A stretch of 64,000 nt of DNA from Acidimicrobiales bacterium (GCA_020629635.1 JAHDCX010000014.1:62001-126000); one strand, 5' to 3'; positions 33,457 through 42,871 are shown, counted from the first letter of the stretch. Notes: a model not told the origin generated them from the sequence alone. Translations and numbers: made by a program.

Positions 33457-34498
33457 ACGGGTACTCGTCGCAATGTCAGGCGGCGTCGACTCGTCCGTGG
33501 CGGCCGCCCTCATGGTCGAGGCCGGCCACGAGGTCGTCGGCGTCACCATGAAGTTGTGGGGAGGTGAGTCGGACTCGGGCTGCTGCTCCGTCTCCGACGT
33601 CGACGACGCCCGGTGGGTGGCCGCCCAGCTCGACATCGAACACCACGTGTTCAACTTCGGCGAAGAGTTCCTCGAACACGTCGTCCAACCCTTCGTGACC
33701 ACCCATCGCTCCGGTGGCACTCCCAACCCGTGCATCGAGTGCAACCGGCACATCAAGTTCGATCTCTTCCTCGATCGGGCGCGGGTGCTCGGCTTCGAAC
33801 GGATCGTGACCGGGCACTACGCCCGAATCGTCACGACCGCAGACGGGTCGCGTCGGCTGGCGAGAGGGGTGGATCATGCCAAGGACCAGAGCTACGTCCT
33901 GCACATGCTCGACCAGGCTGCGCTCGCCCGGACGATCCTTCCGGTGGGGGAGTGGACCAAACCGGATCTCCGCGACGCGGCGCACGCCCGCGGGCTGCTC
34001 ACCGCGGCCAAGCCCGATTCCCAGGACGTCTGCTTCATCACGAAGTCGGGAGGGCGAGAGTCCTTTCTTCGAGACCGTGGAGGGCTGACCCCTGGTCGGA
34101 TCGTCGACGCAGCAGGGCGCGAAGTCGGGACGGTCGAATCGACCGAGCTGGTCACGATCGGGCAGCGCAAAGGCCTCAATGTGTCGGGGATGTCCGAACC
34201 CCAGTTCGTGGTCGACGTCGACCGCACGGAATCCGTGGTGACGATCGGGCCGCGTCGAGACCTCCGTGTCGAGGAGTCCCGGTTTGTCGATCCGGTTTGG
34301 GCGAACCTCGGCCACACGGGTCCGGCGCTCGTCCAGGCGAGCGCCCACGGCGAGGCGTTGCCGGCGGTTGTTCACGGCGATCGTGTGGTGTGGGACCAAC
34401 CGAGAGATCGGGTCGCGCCGGGCCAGTCACTCGTGTTCTACGAGGCGGCGCCGGCGCTCGCCGATCAGACGATCATCGGTGGAGCGATCGCCACCTGA
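33449..34498 (+). CDS. mnmA: tRNA-specific 2-thiouridylase
   Basis: A 349-residue enzyme that thiolates U34 of Glu, Gln and Lys tRNAs, using ATP and persulfide sulfur. The PP-loop is SGGVDSS near residues 10-16. The catalytic cysteines are Cys98 in NPCIECNRHIKF (aligned with the NPD-x-x-C-N of other MnmA) and Cys195 in DVCFI. An extra Cys95 sits in the same motif. The adenylate-recognition region GHYAR is present, and the C-terminal beta-barrel is complete. The ATG lies inside the end of the desulfurase gene, giving translational coupling with its presumed sulfur donor. No TusA-E relay is visible here. Confidence 0.95.
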   Translation: MAERVLVAMSGGVDSSVAAALMVEAGHEVVGVTMKLWGGESDSGCCSVSDVDDARWVAAQLDIEHHVFNFGEEFLEHVVQPFVTTHRSGGTPNPCIECNRHIKFDLFLDRARVLGFERIVTGHYARIVTTADGSRRLARGVDHAKDQSYVLHMLDQAALARTILPVGEWTKPDLRDAAHARGLLTAAKPDSQDVCFITKSGGRESFLRDRGGLTPGRIVDAAGREVGTVESTELVTIGQRKGLNVSGMSEPQFVVDVDRTESVVTIGPRRDLRVEESRFVDPVWANLGHTGPALVQASAHGEALPAVVHGDRVVWDQPRDRVAPGQSLVFYEAAPALADQTIIGGAIAT

Positions 34499-34515
34499 CG
34501 GGCAGGACCGACAGA

Positions 34516-35871
34516 TCAGGCGAGCGCGGAGAGGATTTCGTCGATCTCGGCCGTGGTCGTTCGAGGGTTGACGAAACAGAACCGGAAGATCGGCGCTCGA
34601 TCGAGCCGAGACGGCGTCACGAACGCCAGACCCGCCTCCAACGTGGCTTCAGTCCACGCCTGGTATTCCTCCGCGGTCCAGCCGATCCGTCGGAAGGCGA
34701 CGACCGACAGCGACGGCTCGTGGGCCAGCTCCACGTAGTCGAGCCGGGAGATTGCGTCTGCAGCGTAGGCGGCCAGGTCGAGGGTGATGTCGACCGCCTC
34801 GGCGTACGCATCGGTGCCATGCGTGGCCAGCGAGAACCAGAAGGGCAGTCCGCGGACCCGGCGCGTGAGGTGAATGGCGAAGTCGCTCGGGTTCCAGTCG
34901 CCGTACGCATCGAGAAAGGCGAGGTAGCCGGCGTGTTGGGCGTGAATCGCCCGAGCAGCGTCGGGATCGCGGTAGAGAAGCGCACAACAGTCGAACGGGG
35001 CGAAGAGCCACTTGTGCGGATCGACGATGAAGGAGTCCGCATGTTCGAGGCCCGCGAAGAGCGGCCGTGTGCGTTCGGTCGCGAGGGCCGCTCCGCCGTA
35101 CGCTCCGTCGACATGGAGCCAGATGTCGGCTGCTCGACACACGGGTCCGAGCGTGGCGAGGTCGTCGACGACGCCGAGGTTGGTGGTGCCCGAGGTGGCG
35201 ACGACGCCGCACACCCGGTCGCCGTGCTCGGCGAGGGCTCGCTCGACCGCAGGCCCGGCGAGGCGACGCTGCTCGTCGGTCTCCACGGCGATCACGTCGG
35301 CGCCCATCACCTGGGCAGCTGCCTTCACGGACGAGTGCGCTTCGGCGGAAACGAGAAACGCCCACGGGCTGCCGGGATCGGGACGGGTCGTCTGCGCCGA
35401 ATGACGGGCGGCCACCATGGCGGCGAGGTTGCCGATCGTCCCCCCGGGCACGAACACGCCGCCGGTTCCTTCGGGCATCCCGGCGATCGAGCGGACCCAA
35501 TCGAGCGCCTGGTTCTCGGCCCAGATGGCACCCGACCCCTCGAGCCACGAGCCGCCGTAGATCGAGCAGGCGCCGACGACGAGGTCGAACAACACGGCGG
35601 CCTCGGTCGGGGCCGCCGGTACGAACGACAGGTACTTCGTGTAGTCGACCGACAGTGACGCCGGCTCGAGCACGTCGGCGAACAGCTCGAGCGCTCGGGG
35701 GCCGCCGATCCCGTCTGCGGTGATCGTCTGTCCGCAGATCGAGTCGAGCTCTTCGGAAGTTCGTGGCGCGTTGAGTGGAATCGGATCGAGACGGGTTCGG
35801 GCCCGGGCGTACGCGATCACCTGCTCGGCGAGAGCGTCGGTCTCTTCGGTCCAGTCGTGCATCCCAGCCAT
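34516..35871 (-). CDS. PLP-dependent aromatic-L-amino-acid-decarboxylase-like protein
   Basis: A 451-residue group II decarboxylase. Landmarks are GGVFVPGGTIGNLAAM (phosphate binding), SAEAHSSVKAAA (ring-stacking His), WLHVDGAYGG (Asp pairing with the PLP nitrogen) and VDPHKWLFAPFDC (Schiff-base Lys). The family includes aromatic amino acid, tyrosine, diaminobutyrate and glutamate decarboxylases; the substrate is not determined. The gene is last in a three-gene minus-strand operon after the GlnX-like sensor and a PotD-like binding lipoprotein, with one base between stop and start. This suggests a link to amino acid or polyamine supply. Start ATG 35871; ATG 35862 is possible. Confidence 0.88.
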   Translation of the reverse strand: MAGMHDWTEETDALAEQVIAYARARTRLDPIPLNAPRTSEELDSICGQTITADGIGGPRALELFADVLEPASLSVDYTKYLSFVPAAPTEAAVLFDLVVGACSIYGGSWLEGSGAIWAENQALDWVRSIAGMPEGTGGVFVPGGTIGNLAAMVAARHSAQTTRPDPGSPWAFLVSAEAHSSVKAAAQVMGADVIAVETDEQRRLAGPAVERALAEHGDRVCGVVATSGTTNLGVVDDLATLGPVCRAADIWLHVDGAYGGAALATERTRPLFAGLEHADSFIVDPHKWLFAPFDCCALLYRDPDAARAIHAQHAGYLAFLDAYGDWNPSDFAIHLTRRVRGLPFWFSLATHGTDAYAEAVDITLDLAAYAADAISRLDYVELAHEPSLSVVAFRRIGWTAEEYQAWTEATLEAGLAFVTPSRLDRAPIFRFCFVNPRTTTAEIDEILSALA

Positions 35872-35872
35872 C

Positions 35873-37003
35873 TCAGCCGGCGCCCACGACGTCGAAGAGC
35901 AGCTCGAACTGGACGTCGATGGCGTCCTCGGCGTCTTCGTCCATCGTCCCCCACGTGATCAACTTGTTGCGGGTCGAGTCGTCGGGGAACACGAAGCGGT
36001 TCTCTGCCAGCCCGCTGCTGTTTCGTTCCGCCTCCGCCTGGACGCCGAGGACGGGGGTCACGTACTGGACCCAATCGGCGATGGCGACGGCGTTCGATGG
36101 CTCGTACACCCAGTTCATCCACGCGGCAGCCGCTCGAACGTTCGGTGCCCCACGCGGGATCACCATCGTGTCGAACCAGAAGATCGCGCCTTCGTCGGGG
36201 ATGACGAACTCGAGATCCGGGCGCTGGTCGATCATCCCGACGGCGTTTCCGGACCAGGCCATCGAGGCAGCGATCTGGCCAGCTTCGAGGAGGTCGACGA
36301 AATCGTCGAAGACAAGTGCCGTGATCTGGCCGGACTCCACGGCCCGTTCGATCGTCGCCAGCCCGGCCGCGGCGGTCGCCGGTGTGGGTCTCGAGGGGTC
36401 GTCGCCATTGGCCAACATGCCAAAGCCGACCGCCTCGCGCATCTCGCCGATCAAGGCGACGCGGCCCCGGAGGTCGGCTCGGAACAACAGGTCCTCGATC
36501 GACGTGAGACCGCCCGTCTGGGCGGGGTCGTGTGCGATACCGGTGATGCCGGCCTGCCAGGGCATCTGGAACCGGGATCCACGATCCCAATCGTTCGTGG
36601 CGAAGACGGGGTCGATGTTGACGTGGTTCGGGATGAACTCGAGCGGGAGCGGCTCCGCGGCACCGGCGCGGATCATTCGTGCCGCAAGCCAGTTGGTCGG
36701 CGTGATGACGTCGAACGTCGGCATGAGCCCGGGATCGGCGAGAAGCGGTTTGATGAACGTCTCGAAGCCGCTGATGTTGTCCTCGTAGGTCTCCTGGTAG
36801 TCGAGACGGATGCCAGTGTCGGCTTCGAAGGAAGCGAGGAGATCGAGGTCGAAGTATTCGGGCCAGTTGACCACCCGAAGCTGATCGAGCTGGCCAGAAA
36901 CGGTGAGATCGCGTTGAACGCCGCAGCCGGCGGCGAGTCCGAGCGCCGTGACCGAGGCGCCTTGAAGGATCGAACGTCGGCTGAGCGTGCGTGGAGGAGT
37001 CAT
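35873..37003 (-). CDS. PotD/PotF-like polyamine-type substrate-binding Tat lipoprotein
   Basis: A 376-residue extracytoplasmic binding protein of the spermidine/putrescine (PotD) type. A Tat signal SRRSILQGASVTALG leads to lipobox LAAGC with Cys27. The mature start LRVVNWPEYFDLDLLASFE is the PotD/PotF opening, and FDVITPTNW, AITGIAHDPAQTGG-like and AIFWFDTMVIPRGAPN segments follow. No permease or ATPase gene is beside it. Instead it lies between a four-helix membrane sensor and a decarboxylase, so it may serve as a receptor rather than a transporter part, as GlnH does for GlnX in mycobacteria. Start ATG 37003, ten bases after the sensor's stop. Confidence 0.85.
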   Translation of the reverse strand: MTPPRTLSRRSILQGASVTALGLAAGCGVQRDLTVSGQLDQLRVVNWPEYFDLDLLASFEADTGIRLDYQETYEDNISGFETFIKPLLADPGLMPTFDVITPTNWLAARMIRAGAAEPLPLEFIPNHVNIDPVFATNDWDRGSRFQMPWQAGITGIAHDPAQTGGLTSIEDLLFRADLRGRVALIGEMREAVGFGMLANGDDPSRPTPATAAAGLATIERAVESGQITALVFDDFVDLLEAGQIAASMAWSGNAVGMIDQRPDLEFVIPDEGAIFWFDTMVIPRGAPNVRAAAAWMNWVYEPSNAVAIADWVQYVTPVLGVQAEAERNSSGLAENRFVFPDDSTRNKLITWGTMDEDAEDAIDVQFELLFDVVGAG

Positions 37004-37013
37004 GGGTGCCGTC

Positions 37014-38204
37014 TCAGTAGTACTCGTTGATGCGGGGCTGATAGCCAGCAAGCGCGGCGGCACTCGCCGCCAATGCCAGAAGAATCGAACCGATGAACAG
37101 CCACGCCGAACGGCGCGAGGCAGACTCGACCGCCGCGTCGAACTGATCGCGGTTCTCGAGGAGCGCGGCTTCCAGCGACGTCGTGAATCCCGTGAAGTCC
37201 GTCGTCGTCCCGTCGCCGAGAACGAATCGGTCCCATCGGGTGCGCAGCGACTGGGCGGCAGCGGCTTCACGTTCGTTGTCCGACGCGGCGAGGAGACCGT
37301 CGATCTGATCGGTGACCTGAGAGGCGAGCTCTCGTCGTGCGCCGTCGCCAAAGGACTGTGCCCCGACACGAGCCGCAGCGTCGCGGGTCTTGAACTCGAA
37401 CCCGACCCGTTGGATCTCTGCGGTCGTCTCGATCGCTTGGTAGCCGTCATCGCGTGCGGACTGGAGATCGACCGCTCGTCCGGCCGCAGCGAGGAGCAAC
37501 CACACCCCGAGCGCGATCACGAGCACGGTTGAGAACAGAAGCCCGAGGTTGAAGCGCCGGCGAGTTCGTGCGGCGAGCGACCGTTGAGCGATGACGAGGC
37601 CGATCACCGTGATGATGAGCAGCACGACAGCGATGCCGGTCGGGATCAGGCCGGCACTGATGTCGCCGTCGAGGCGGGCGGTCGCCGTCTCGGAAACGGC
37701 AGCCGCGTTGTCGATCATTCCTCCGTCTCCGCCGACGAAATCGATCGCCCGTGCGAGCTCGGCGACATCGTCGCCGACACCGTCGAGGGTGCCCTCGACG
37801 GACGCCGCATAGGTGATGAGATCGCCGCCGATCGCTTCGAGACGTTCGTGGTCGTCGGTGTCTTCGATCGGGGTTCGGGCGGCGAGACGCTCGATCTGGC
37901 GGGCGGCTCGGTCCATTGCCGTCTCGTAGGCGAGGCGGCTCTGGCGGTCTCCCGTTTCCCCGGCGAGGAACACCGACGTGTTCGATGCGTCGGCTTCGGC
38001 GAGGCTGGCGATCAGTTCCTGAGACCCGATCAGGAGCGGGCCCGTGCTGTCGCGAATGGAGTCGGTCGCGGATCCCATCCGGACGGCGGCGATGGCGCTG
38101 AACGTCCCGGACAGTGCGATGAGCGCGACGAGGGCGACCGACCAGGTGCGCAGGCGGGCGGGTGGGGAGTACAGGCGTTCGGGCGACAGAAAGGGCCGTG
38201 TCAC
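37014..38204 (-). CDS. GlnX-like four-helix membrane sensor
   Basis: A 396-residue membrane protein without a catalytic domain. A first helix (WSVALVALIALSGTFSAIAAV) leads to an extracytoplasmic helical bundle of about 130 residues that resembles chemoreceptor four-helix ligand domains (SATDSIRDSTGPLLIGSQELIA). A second and third helix (LIPTGIAVVLLIITVIGLVIA and FSTVLVIALGVWLLLAAA) flank a short Arg-rich cytoplasmic loop. A second bundle and a fourth helix close the protein. This twin-bundle plan is that of mycobacterial GlnX, which passes a signal from a binding lipoprotein to PknG. The genes for a binding lipoprotein and PknG are indeed here. GTG 38204 is seven bases from TACAGT. Confidence 0.7.
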   Translation of the reverse strand: MTRPFLSPERLYSPPARLRTWSVALVALIALSGTFSAIAAVRMGSATDSIRDSTGPLLIGSQELIASLAEADASNTSVFLAGETGDRQSRLAYETAMDRAARQIERLAARTPIEDTDDHERLEAIGGDLITYAASVEGTLDGVGDDVAELARAIDFVGGDGGMIDNAAAVSETATARLDGDISAGLIPTGIAVVLLIITVIGLVIAQRSLAARTRRRFNLGLLFSTVLVIALGVWLLLAAAGRAVDLQSARDDGYQAIETTAEIQRVGFEFKTRDAAARVGAQSFGDGARRELASQVTDQIDGLLAASDNEREAAAAQSLRTRWDRFVLGDGTTTDFTGFTTSLEAALLENRDQFDAAVESASRRSAWLFIGSILLALAASAAALAGYQPRINEYY

Positions 38205-38211
38205 GGCGCCC

Positions 38212-38230
38212 ACTGTAGGTGCGCCATGCT
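38212..38230. promoter_or_regulatory. divergent promoters of the PknG signalling island
   Basis: TACAGT (38212-38217, minus) is seven bases from GTG 38204 of the sensor gene. CATGCT (38225-38230, plus) is six bases from ATG 38237. The two arms of the island are therefore started from one 32-bp region. Confidence 0.45.
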
Positions 38231-38236
38231 GGTGGG

Positions 38237-39421
38237 ATGGACGACGCCCAGATCGCCCACAAGCTCGTCCAGCTACGCGCCGCCGAATCGCGCATCGCCG
38301 AGGACCTGCTCCAACTCGACGAACACCCGACGTACACGCTGCTCGTTGCGGGGGACATGGCGGGCACGACCGGGCGCAGGGTGAACGCAATCATGGCGGA
38401 CGCGCCCTTGCTGTGGACGTGGCTTGGCTCGCTACGAACCCACCTCGATCGGGCGGACGCACTCCGCAACGAGGACCGAGGCTGGTTCTCGGGCCCCCGA
38501 ACCGACGTCGGCGAACTCCTGGTCGGACGCACGCTGGAGCTGAACCGGGCGACGGTTCCGGCTCGTTTGACTCCCCCGGGTGTGTCGGTCGATGCCGATG
38601 GCACGCTGCGTGTGACGCCGGACGAGTGCATTGGGCTGATTCGCCAAATCCGCGAGCCCGTCCGGCGAGCGGTCGCTGACGTGGATGCGGTGTGGAGCGA
38701 TCTGATTCCGCGTCTGGAGGCTGCCGAGACATCGCTCAGGCACGCCGAAGCTGTCGCGGAGCGACTGGCGATGGATGTCCCGGAGTTGGTCCCTGCTCGC
38801 CAACGCCTCGAGGCCGTGCGGGCGTCGGTTGTCGAAGACCCCTTGGGTCTTGCCTCGTCGGTCGGGCGTGATCTGGATTCGCTCGTGGCCAGGGCGGCCG
38901 CCAAGGTCGGGTCGGTCGAGCGCGCGCATGATTCGTTGTCCAGCGACGTTGCACGCGCCGAGGGGCTGGTGACCGAGTTGCGGGCTTTGCGGGCACGTGC
39001 GGCTGCGTCGTGGTCCGAGGCCAACGCCAAGGTTCGACCGGCTTGTCGTCTCGTCCGTGTGCCGTCCGCCGCGGCCATCGACGGGCCCAACGGGCTCGCG
39101 CACCGGCTCGCGGCGATCGTCGACGAGAATCGTGACTGGCGCGACGCCCGAGCCGAACTCGATCGGTGGCTCACCTCGGCCGGGAGACTCCGCGCACAAC
39201 TCGAACGCTCGGTCGCCTCGAATCGCGCGCCGCTGGAGCGACGCGACGAGCTCCGCGGGCTCTGGCGGGCGTACGCTGCCAAGCTGGCGACGATCCCCGA
39301 ACCCCGTCGCCAGGCGCTGCAGGAGCTCGGCGATCAGATCCATCACGAGCTGCATCGGACGCCGACCGATCTGGCTCGAGTCGAATCGCTGCTCGAGGAG
39401 TTCGTCACGTCATCGAGGTGA
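38237..39421 (+). CDS. long helical protein of the PknG island
   Basis: A 394-residue, almost wholly alpha-helical soluble protein with heptad-like stretches (for instance AERLAMDVPELVPARQRLE, AKVGSVERAHDSLSSDVAR). It has no membrane helix and no recognised catalytic domain. It opens the plus-strand arm ahead of PknG, 20 bp upstream. By position it could be a scaffold or adaptor between sensor and kinase; this is inference. ATG 38237 is preceded by CATGCT at six bases. Confidence 0.55.
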   Translation: MDDAQIAHKLVQLRAAESRIAEDLLQLDEHPTYTLLVAGDMAGTTGRRVNAIMADAPLLWTWLGSLRTHLDRADALRNEDRGWFSGPRTDVGELLVGRTLELNRATVPARLTPPGVSVDADGTLRVTPDECIGLIRQIREPVRRAVADVDAVWSDLIPRLEAAETSLRHAEAVAERLAMDVPELVPARQRLEAVRASVVEDPLGLASSVGRDLDSLVARAAAKVGSVERAHDSLSSDVARAEGLVTELRALRARAAASWSEANAKVRPACRLVRVPSAAAIDGPNGLAHRLAAIVDENRDWRDARAELDRWLTSAGRLRAQLERSVASNRAPLERRDELRGLWRAYAAKLATIPEPRRQALQELGDQIHHELHRTPTDLARVESLLEEFVTSSR

Positions 39422-39428
39422 CCGCCGC

Positions 39429-39434
39429 TACTGT
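39429..39434 (+). promoter_or_regulatory. -10 element TACTGT, leaderless start of pknG
   Basis: Seven bases before GTG 39442. It gives the kinase its own internal promoter inside the arm. Confidence 0.45.
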
Positions 39435-39441
39435 GCACGTC

Positions 39442-41874
39442 GTGGCGAACTGCACCGAAATCGGCTGCGACGGCAGCTACACCGCCGACGGGTACTGCGA
39501 CACCTGCGGAATGGCGAGACGGGCGACGTCGTCGACGACGACCCCCGCCGCCACCAATTCACCCGCAGCCCCACCGCCACCGCTGGCTGCAGCCGCAACC
39601 GGCTCGTGCCCCGACGCCACCTGTACTGGCTCGATCGCAGCCGACGGGTATTGCGACACCTGCGGACTCGAGGGTGGTGCGGCGATGCGCACCGGGGCCA
39701 TTGCGCAGCCAGACCCGTCGGGCCCGATCGTCGAGCCGACGATTGCGGCCCCGGCGGCCCCCACGACGTCTCGACGCTTGAACCCGGCCGGTGGCTCAGG
39801 CGTCACGCGGCGAACGAGCTCCACCGGACGAGCCGTCGGTTCGGGTCTCGGTGCCGGGCTGGTCTCGGTCCCACCGACGACTGCAGGCGACCCGGCAGCT
39901 GCGGTCATGTCGCAGGAGAAGATCGCGGCCGTGCTCGGGGAGAAGCCCGAAGACGAGCGCTTCTGCTCCGCATGTGGGCAACCGGTGGGGAGAGCCAGCG
40001 GCGACAAGCCAGGCCGCGTCACTGGTTTTTGTTCCAACTGCCGGACGCCGTTCGACTTCGTGACGAACATGCCGTCGCTGAGTGCGGGAGAGCTGGTCGG
40101 TGGCCAATACGAGATTCTCGGTCCGATCGCCCACGGCGGCATGGGCTGGATCTACCTCGGTCGTGACCGCGCCGTCTCGAACCGATGGGTCGTGCTGAAG
40201 GGGCTCCTGAACGAGGACGACCCCGACGCGGTCGCGTCGGCGGTCGCCGAGCGACAGTTCCTCGCCCGCATCGAGCACGGAAGCATCGTCAACATCTACA
40301 ACTTCGTCACCTGGCGAGGCGCCGGGTACATCGTGATGGAGTTCGTCGGTGGGCAATCGCTCAACTCGAAGCTCAAGGACCGACGTCGTTCGAACGGAGG
40401 GACGCCCGACCCGCTGCCGCTGACCGATGCGATCGCCTACATGCTCGGCGTCCTGCCGGCGATCGGCTACCTCCACGAGCAGGGGCTCGTCTACAACGAC
40501 CTCAAGCCGGCCAACATGATGGCGGTCGGTGACGGCGTGAAGCTGATCGACGTCGGCGGGGTCATGGCCGCAGACGATCAGGCCGCCGCGATCTTCGGGA
40601 CCCAGGGGTTCCAGGCTCCGGAGGTCGCCGAGGTCGGACCGTCGGTTGCGTCCGACCTCTTCACGGTCGGGCGAACCTTGGCCGTGCTCACGCTGAACTT
40701 CGTGTACCACCAGGGTCCGTACCTCCACACGCTGCCACCGGTCGGCGACCAGCCCGTATTCGGTCGGTTCGAGTCCTTCCATCGATTCCTGTTGAAGGCG
40801 ACGGCGCCTCATCCCGACGACCGTTTCCAGTCCGCCGACGCCATGGCGGAGCAGCTGACCGGTGTGCTTCGCGAAGTCGTGGCGATCTCCACCGGTTCTC
40901 CCAAGCCCACCGTTTCCAGCCATTTCAGCGGCGACCGGTTGGCCGCGCGACTGCTCGACGACGAGTCCGATGGGGGCCCAGACTGGCGAACGCTGCCCGT
41001 TCCGTCGGTCGACCCGAACGATCAGGCCGCGCCATTCCTGGCCGACCTGGCCGAGGACGAACCCCCATTGGTGCTGAGTGCCATCGCCGCCGCCCGCCGA
41101 GAGGGGCTCATCGAGGCGACGCAGGAAGTCCGATTCCAGATGGTCGCCGCCCTGGCGGCGACAGGGCAGGACGCATCCGAGGTGCTTCGAGAAGCGGCGG
41201 AACACGACCCGTGGGACTGGCGTCTGCGCTGGTACCGAGGCCTGCTCGGCCTCCGGATCGCGAAACCTGCCGAGGCGGCAGAGGACTTCAGCGCCGTCTG
41301 GACCGAGCTTCCCGGCGAACTCGCGCCGAAGGTCGCCGTCGGCCTGGCCGCGGAGCTCGCCGGTGAGTTCGATCGAGCCGCCGAAGTGTACGGAGAGGTG
41401 ATTGCGGTGGATCCGAGCTTTGTTTCGGCAGCGTTCGGCCTCGCCCGGTGTCGGAGCGCGGCCGGCGATCGTCGTGGCGCCGTGGATGCCTACCTCGCCG
41501 TGCCGGAGAGTTCTGCTGCCTACACCGAGGCCCGAGTCGCATCGGCGCGAGCGCTCGTGGACACGGTCGTCAGCAAACCGAGCGCCGACGACGTGCACGC
41601 CGCCGCGGCGACCATTGAGTCGGCCAGGCTGGACGCCGCCGCAGAGTCGCTTCTGGCGGCGGAGGTCCTCGAAGGGGCACTCGTCGCGATCGAAGCCGGT
41701 GCGTTGGCCGAGGACCCCCAGGTCCGTGTCTTCGATCAGCCGATGACGGCCAACGGACTTCGATCGGCGCTCGAACGAACGTATCGGGCCCTCGCTCGTG
41801 TGGCGTCGACGCCCGAAGAGCAGTTCGCCCTGGTCGACAAGGCCAACGCCGTCCGGGTCCCGAGTCTGTTCTGA
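39442..41874 (+). CDS. pknG: PknG-type serine/threonine protein kinase with three zinc ribbons
   Basis: An 810-residue soluble kinase. Two short N-terminal ribbons (CTEIGCDGSYTADGYCDTCG type, from residue 4 and about residue 57) precede a rubredoxin-like ribbon with FCSACG and FCSNC (about 173-200). The kinase domain starts near 215 with GPIAHGGMGWIYLG. It has Lys253, the PknG-type YNDLKP catalytic loop instead of HRD (Asp353, Lys355), DVG in place of DFG (Asp370) and FQAPE (Glu394). A TPR-rich C-terminus follows. YND and FQAPE are PknG hallmarks. In mycobacteria PknG phosphorylates the FHA protein GarA to steer glutamate and TCA-cycle flux; an FHA gene closes this operon. The two additional ribbons are not in mycobacterial PknG. 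GTG 39442 follows TACTGT by seven bases. Confidence 0.93.
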   Translation: MANCTEIGCDGSYTADGYCDTCGMARRATSSTTTPAATNSPAAPPPPLAAAATGSCPDATCTGSIAADGYCDTCGLEGGAAMRTGAIAQPDPSGPIVEPTIAAPAAPTTSRRLNPAGGSGVTRRTSSTGRAVGSGLGAGLVSVPPTTAGDPAAAVMSQEKIAAVLGEKPEDERFCSACGQPVGRASGDKPGRVTGFCSNCRTPFDFVTNMPSLSAGELVGGQYEILGPIAHGGMGWIYLGRDRAVSNRWVVLKGLLNEDDPDAVASAVAERQFLARIEHGSIVNIYNFVTWRGAGYIVMEFVGGQSLNSKLKDRRRSNGGTPDPLPLTDAIAYMLGVLPAIGYLHEQGLVYNDLKPANMMAVGDGVKLIDVGGVMAADDQAAAIFGTQGFQAPEVAEVGPSVASDLFTVGRTLAVLTLNFVYHQGPYLHTLPPVGDQPVFGRFESFHRFLLKATAPHPDDRFQSADAMAEQLTGVLREVVAISTGSPKPTVSSHFSGDRLAARLLDDESDGGPDWRTLPVPSVDPNDQAAPFLADLAEDEPPLVLSAIAAARREGLIEATQEVRFQMVAALAATGQDASEVLREAAEHDPWDWRLRWYRGLLGLRIAKPAEAAEDFSAVWTELPGELAPKVAVGLAAELAGEFDRAAEVYGEVIAVDPSFVSAAFGLARCRSAAGDRRGAVDAYLAVPESSAAYTEARVASARALVDTVVSKPSADDVHAAAATIESARLDAAAESLLAAEVLEGALVAIEAGALAEDPQVRVFDQPMTANGLRSALERTYRALARVASTPEEQFALVDKANAVRVPSLF

Positions 41875-41886
41875 GTTGATGAGTCG

Positions 41887-42834
41887 GTGACGATGTTGGT
41901 GTGTCCCGCGTGCGGCGAGGAAGCTGCGTCCGACCAGGCGACCTGGTGTGAGGCCTGTGGCGCCGACCTCGGCGGCTCGGTCGGCGCCGTCGGCGGTCCC
42001 TCGTGCGTCGAATGCGGAGCCTCGTCGGACCTGATCATGGATGGCTTCTGTGGTCAGTGTGGCCGCAAGCAACCCGGGCCTCGTGACCACCTGGCCGAAG
42101 CGCTCGACGGCGTGGCCGCAGTGACCGACAAGGGCCTGCGCCACCACCACAACGAGGATGCGTTTGCCATCGGTGTTGTCGAGCAGGGCTGGGTCGCCGT
42201 CGTCTGCGATGGCGTCTCGAGCACCGACCACTCCGATGACGCTTCTCAAGGCGCGGCGGACGCAGCGCGGGATCGGCTCGTCGGCGACCTCGCAGGAATC
42301 GACGTCGGCGACGCCGCTTCCCTGGAGGCGGCGATGGTGGCCGCGGTTGATGCCGCGCAGGCCGCGGCGGCGCGCGTGGAGTATGTGGAGGACGGCCGAG
42401 GACCCGCGTCGACGACCATCGTTTCGGCAGCGCTCCTTCAGACCACGGACGGATTTCGTTCTGTCGTCGGATGGCTTGGCGACAGTCGCGCCTACTGGGT
42501 CGACGCCGACGAGACGGTGCAGCTCACAGTGGACGACGAGATCGATGGCAGCATCAGTCGGTGGCTCGGCCGCGATGCGGGCGACGTGACGCCCTCGGTG
42601 CACATCGCCGATCATCCGGCCAATCGCGCAGAACGCGGACGCCGGCACCTTCTCGTCTGCACGGACGGACTCTGGCGTTACGCCGACACCACCGATGCCA
42701 TGGAACAGTTGGTCGCCGACTCTGCAGGGGAGAACGTTGATCCTGCGGGCCTGGCGGAATCGCTCGTGGACCATGCAGTGGAGGCCGGCGGACACGACAA
42801 CGTGACCGTCGCGGTCATCGCTGCTGCTCGCTAA
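41887..42834 (+). CDS. zinc-ribbon PP2C protein phosphatase
   Basis: A 315-residue protein. The N-terminal 65 residues hold two zinc ribbons (CPACG and CEACG; CVECG and CGQCG). The rest is a PP2C phosphatase with NEDAF (residues 89-93), VVCDGVSS (Asp108, Gly109), GDSRAYW, CTDGLW and HDNVTV, so the metal-binding aspartates are complete. It should reverse phosphorylation by the PknG encoded 12 bp upstream. The start is GTG 41887 or ATG 41893; no TANNNT box is present, consistent with read-through from pknG. Confidence 0.92.
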   Translation: MTMLVCPACGEEAASDQATWCEACGADLGGSVGAVGGPSCVECGASSDLIMDGFCGQCGRKQPGPRDHLAEALDGVAAVTDKGLRHHHNEDAFAIGVVEQGWVAVVCDGVSSTDHSDDASQGAADAARDRLVGDLAGIDVGDAASLEAAMVAAVDAAQAAAARVEYVEDGRGPASTTIVSAALLQTTDGFRSVVGWLGDSRAYWVDADETVQLTVDDEIDGSISRWLGRDAGDVTPSVHIADHPANRAERGRRHLLVCTDGLWRYADTTDAMEQLVADSAGENVDPAGLAESLVDHAVEAGGHDNVTVAVIAAAR

Positions 42835-42871
42835 CCAACGTCGCGAGGCGGCCGTCGGCAAGAATGCAGAC

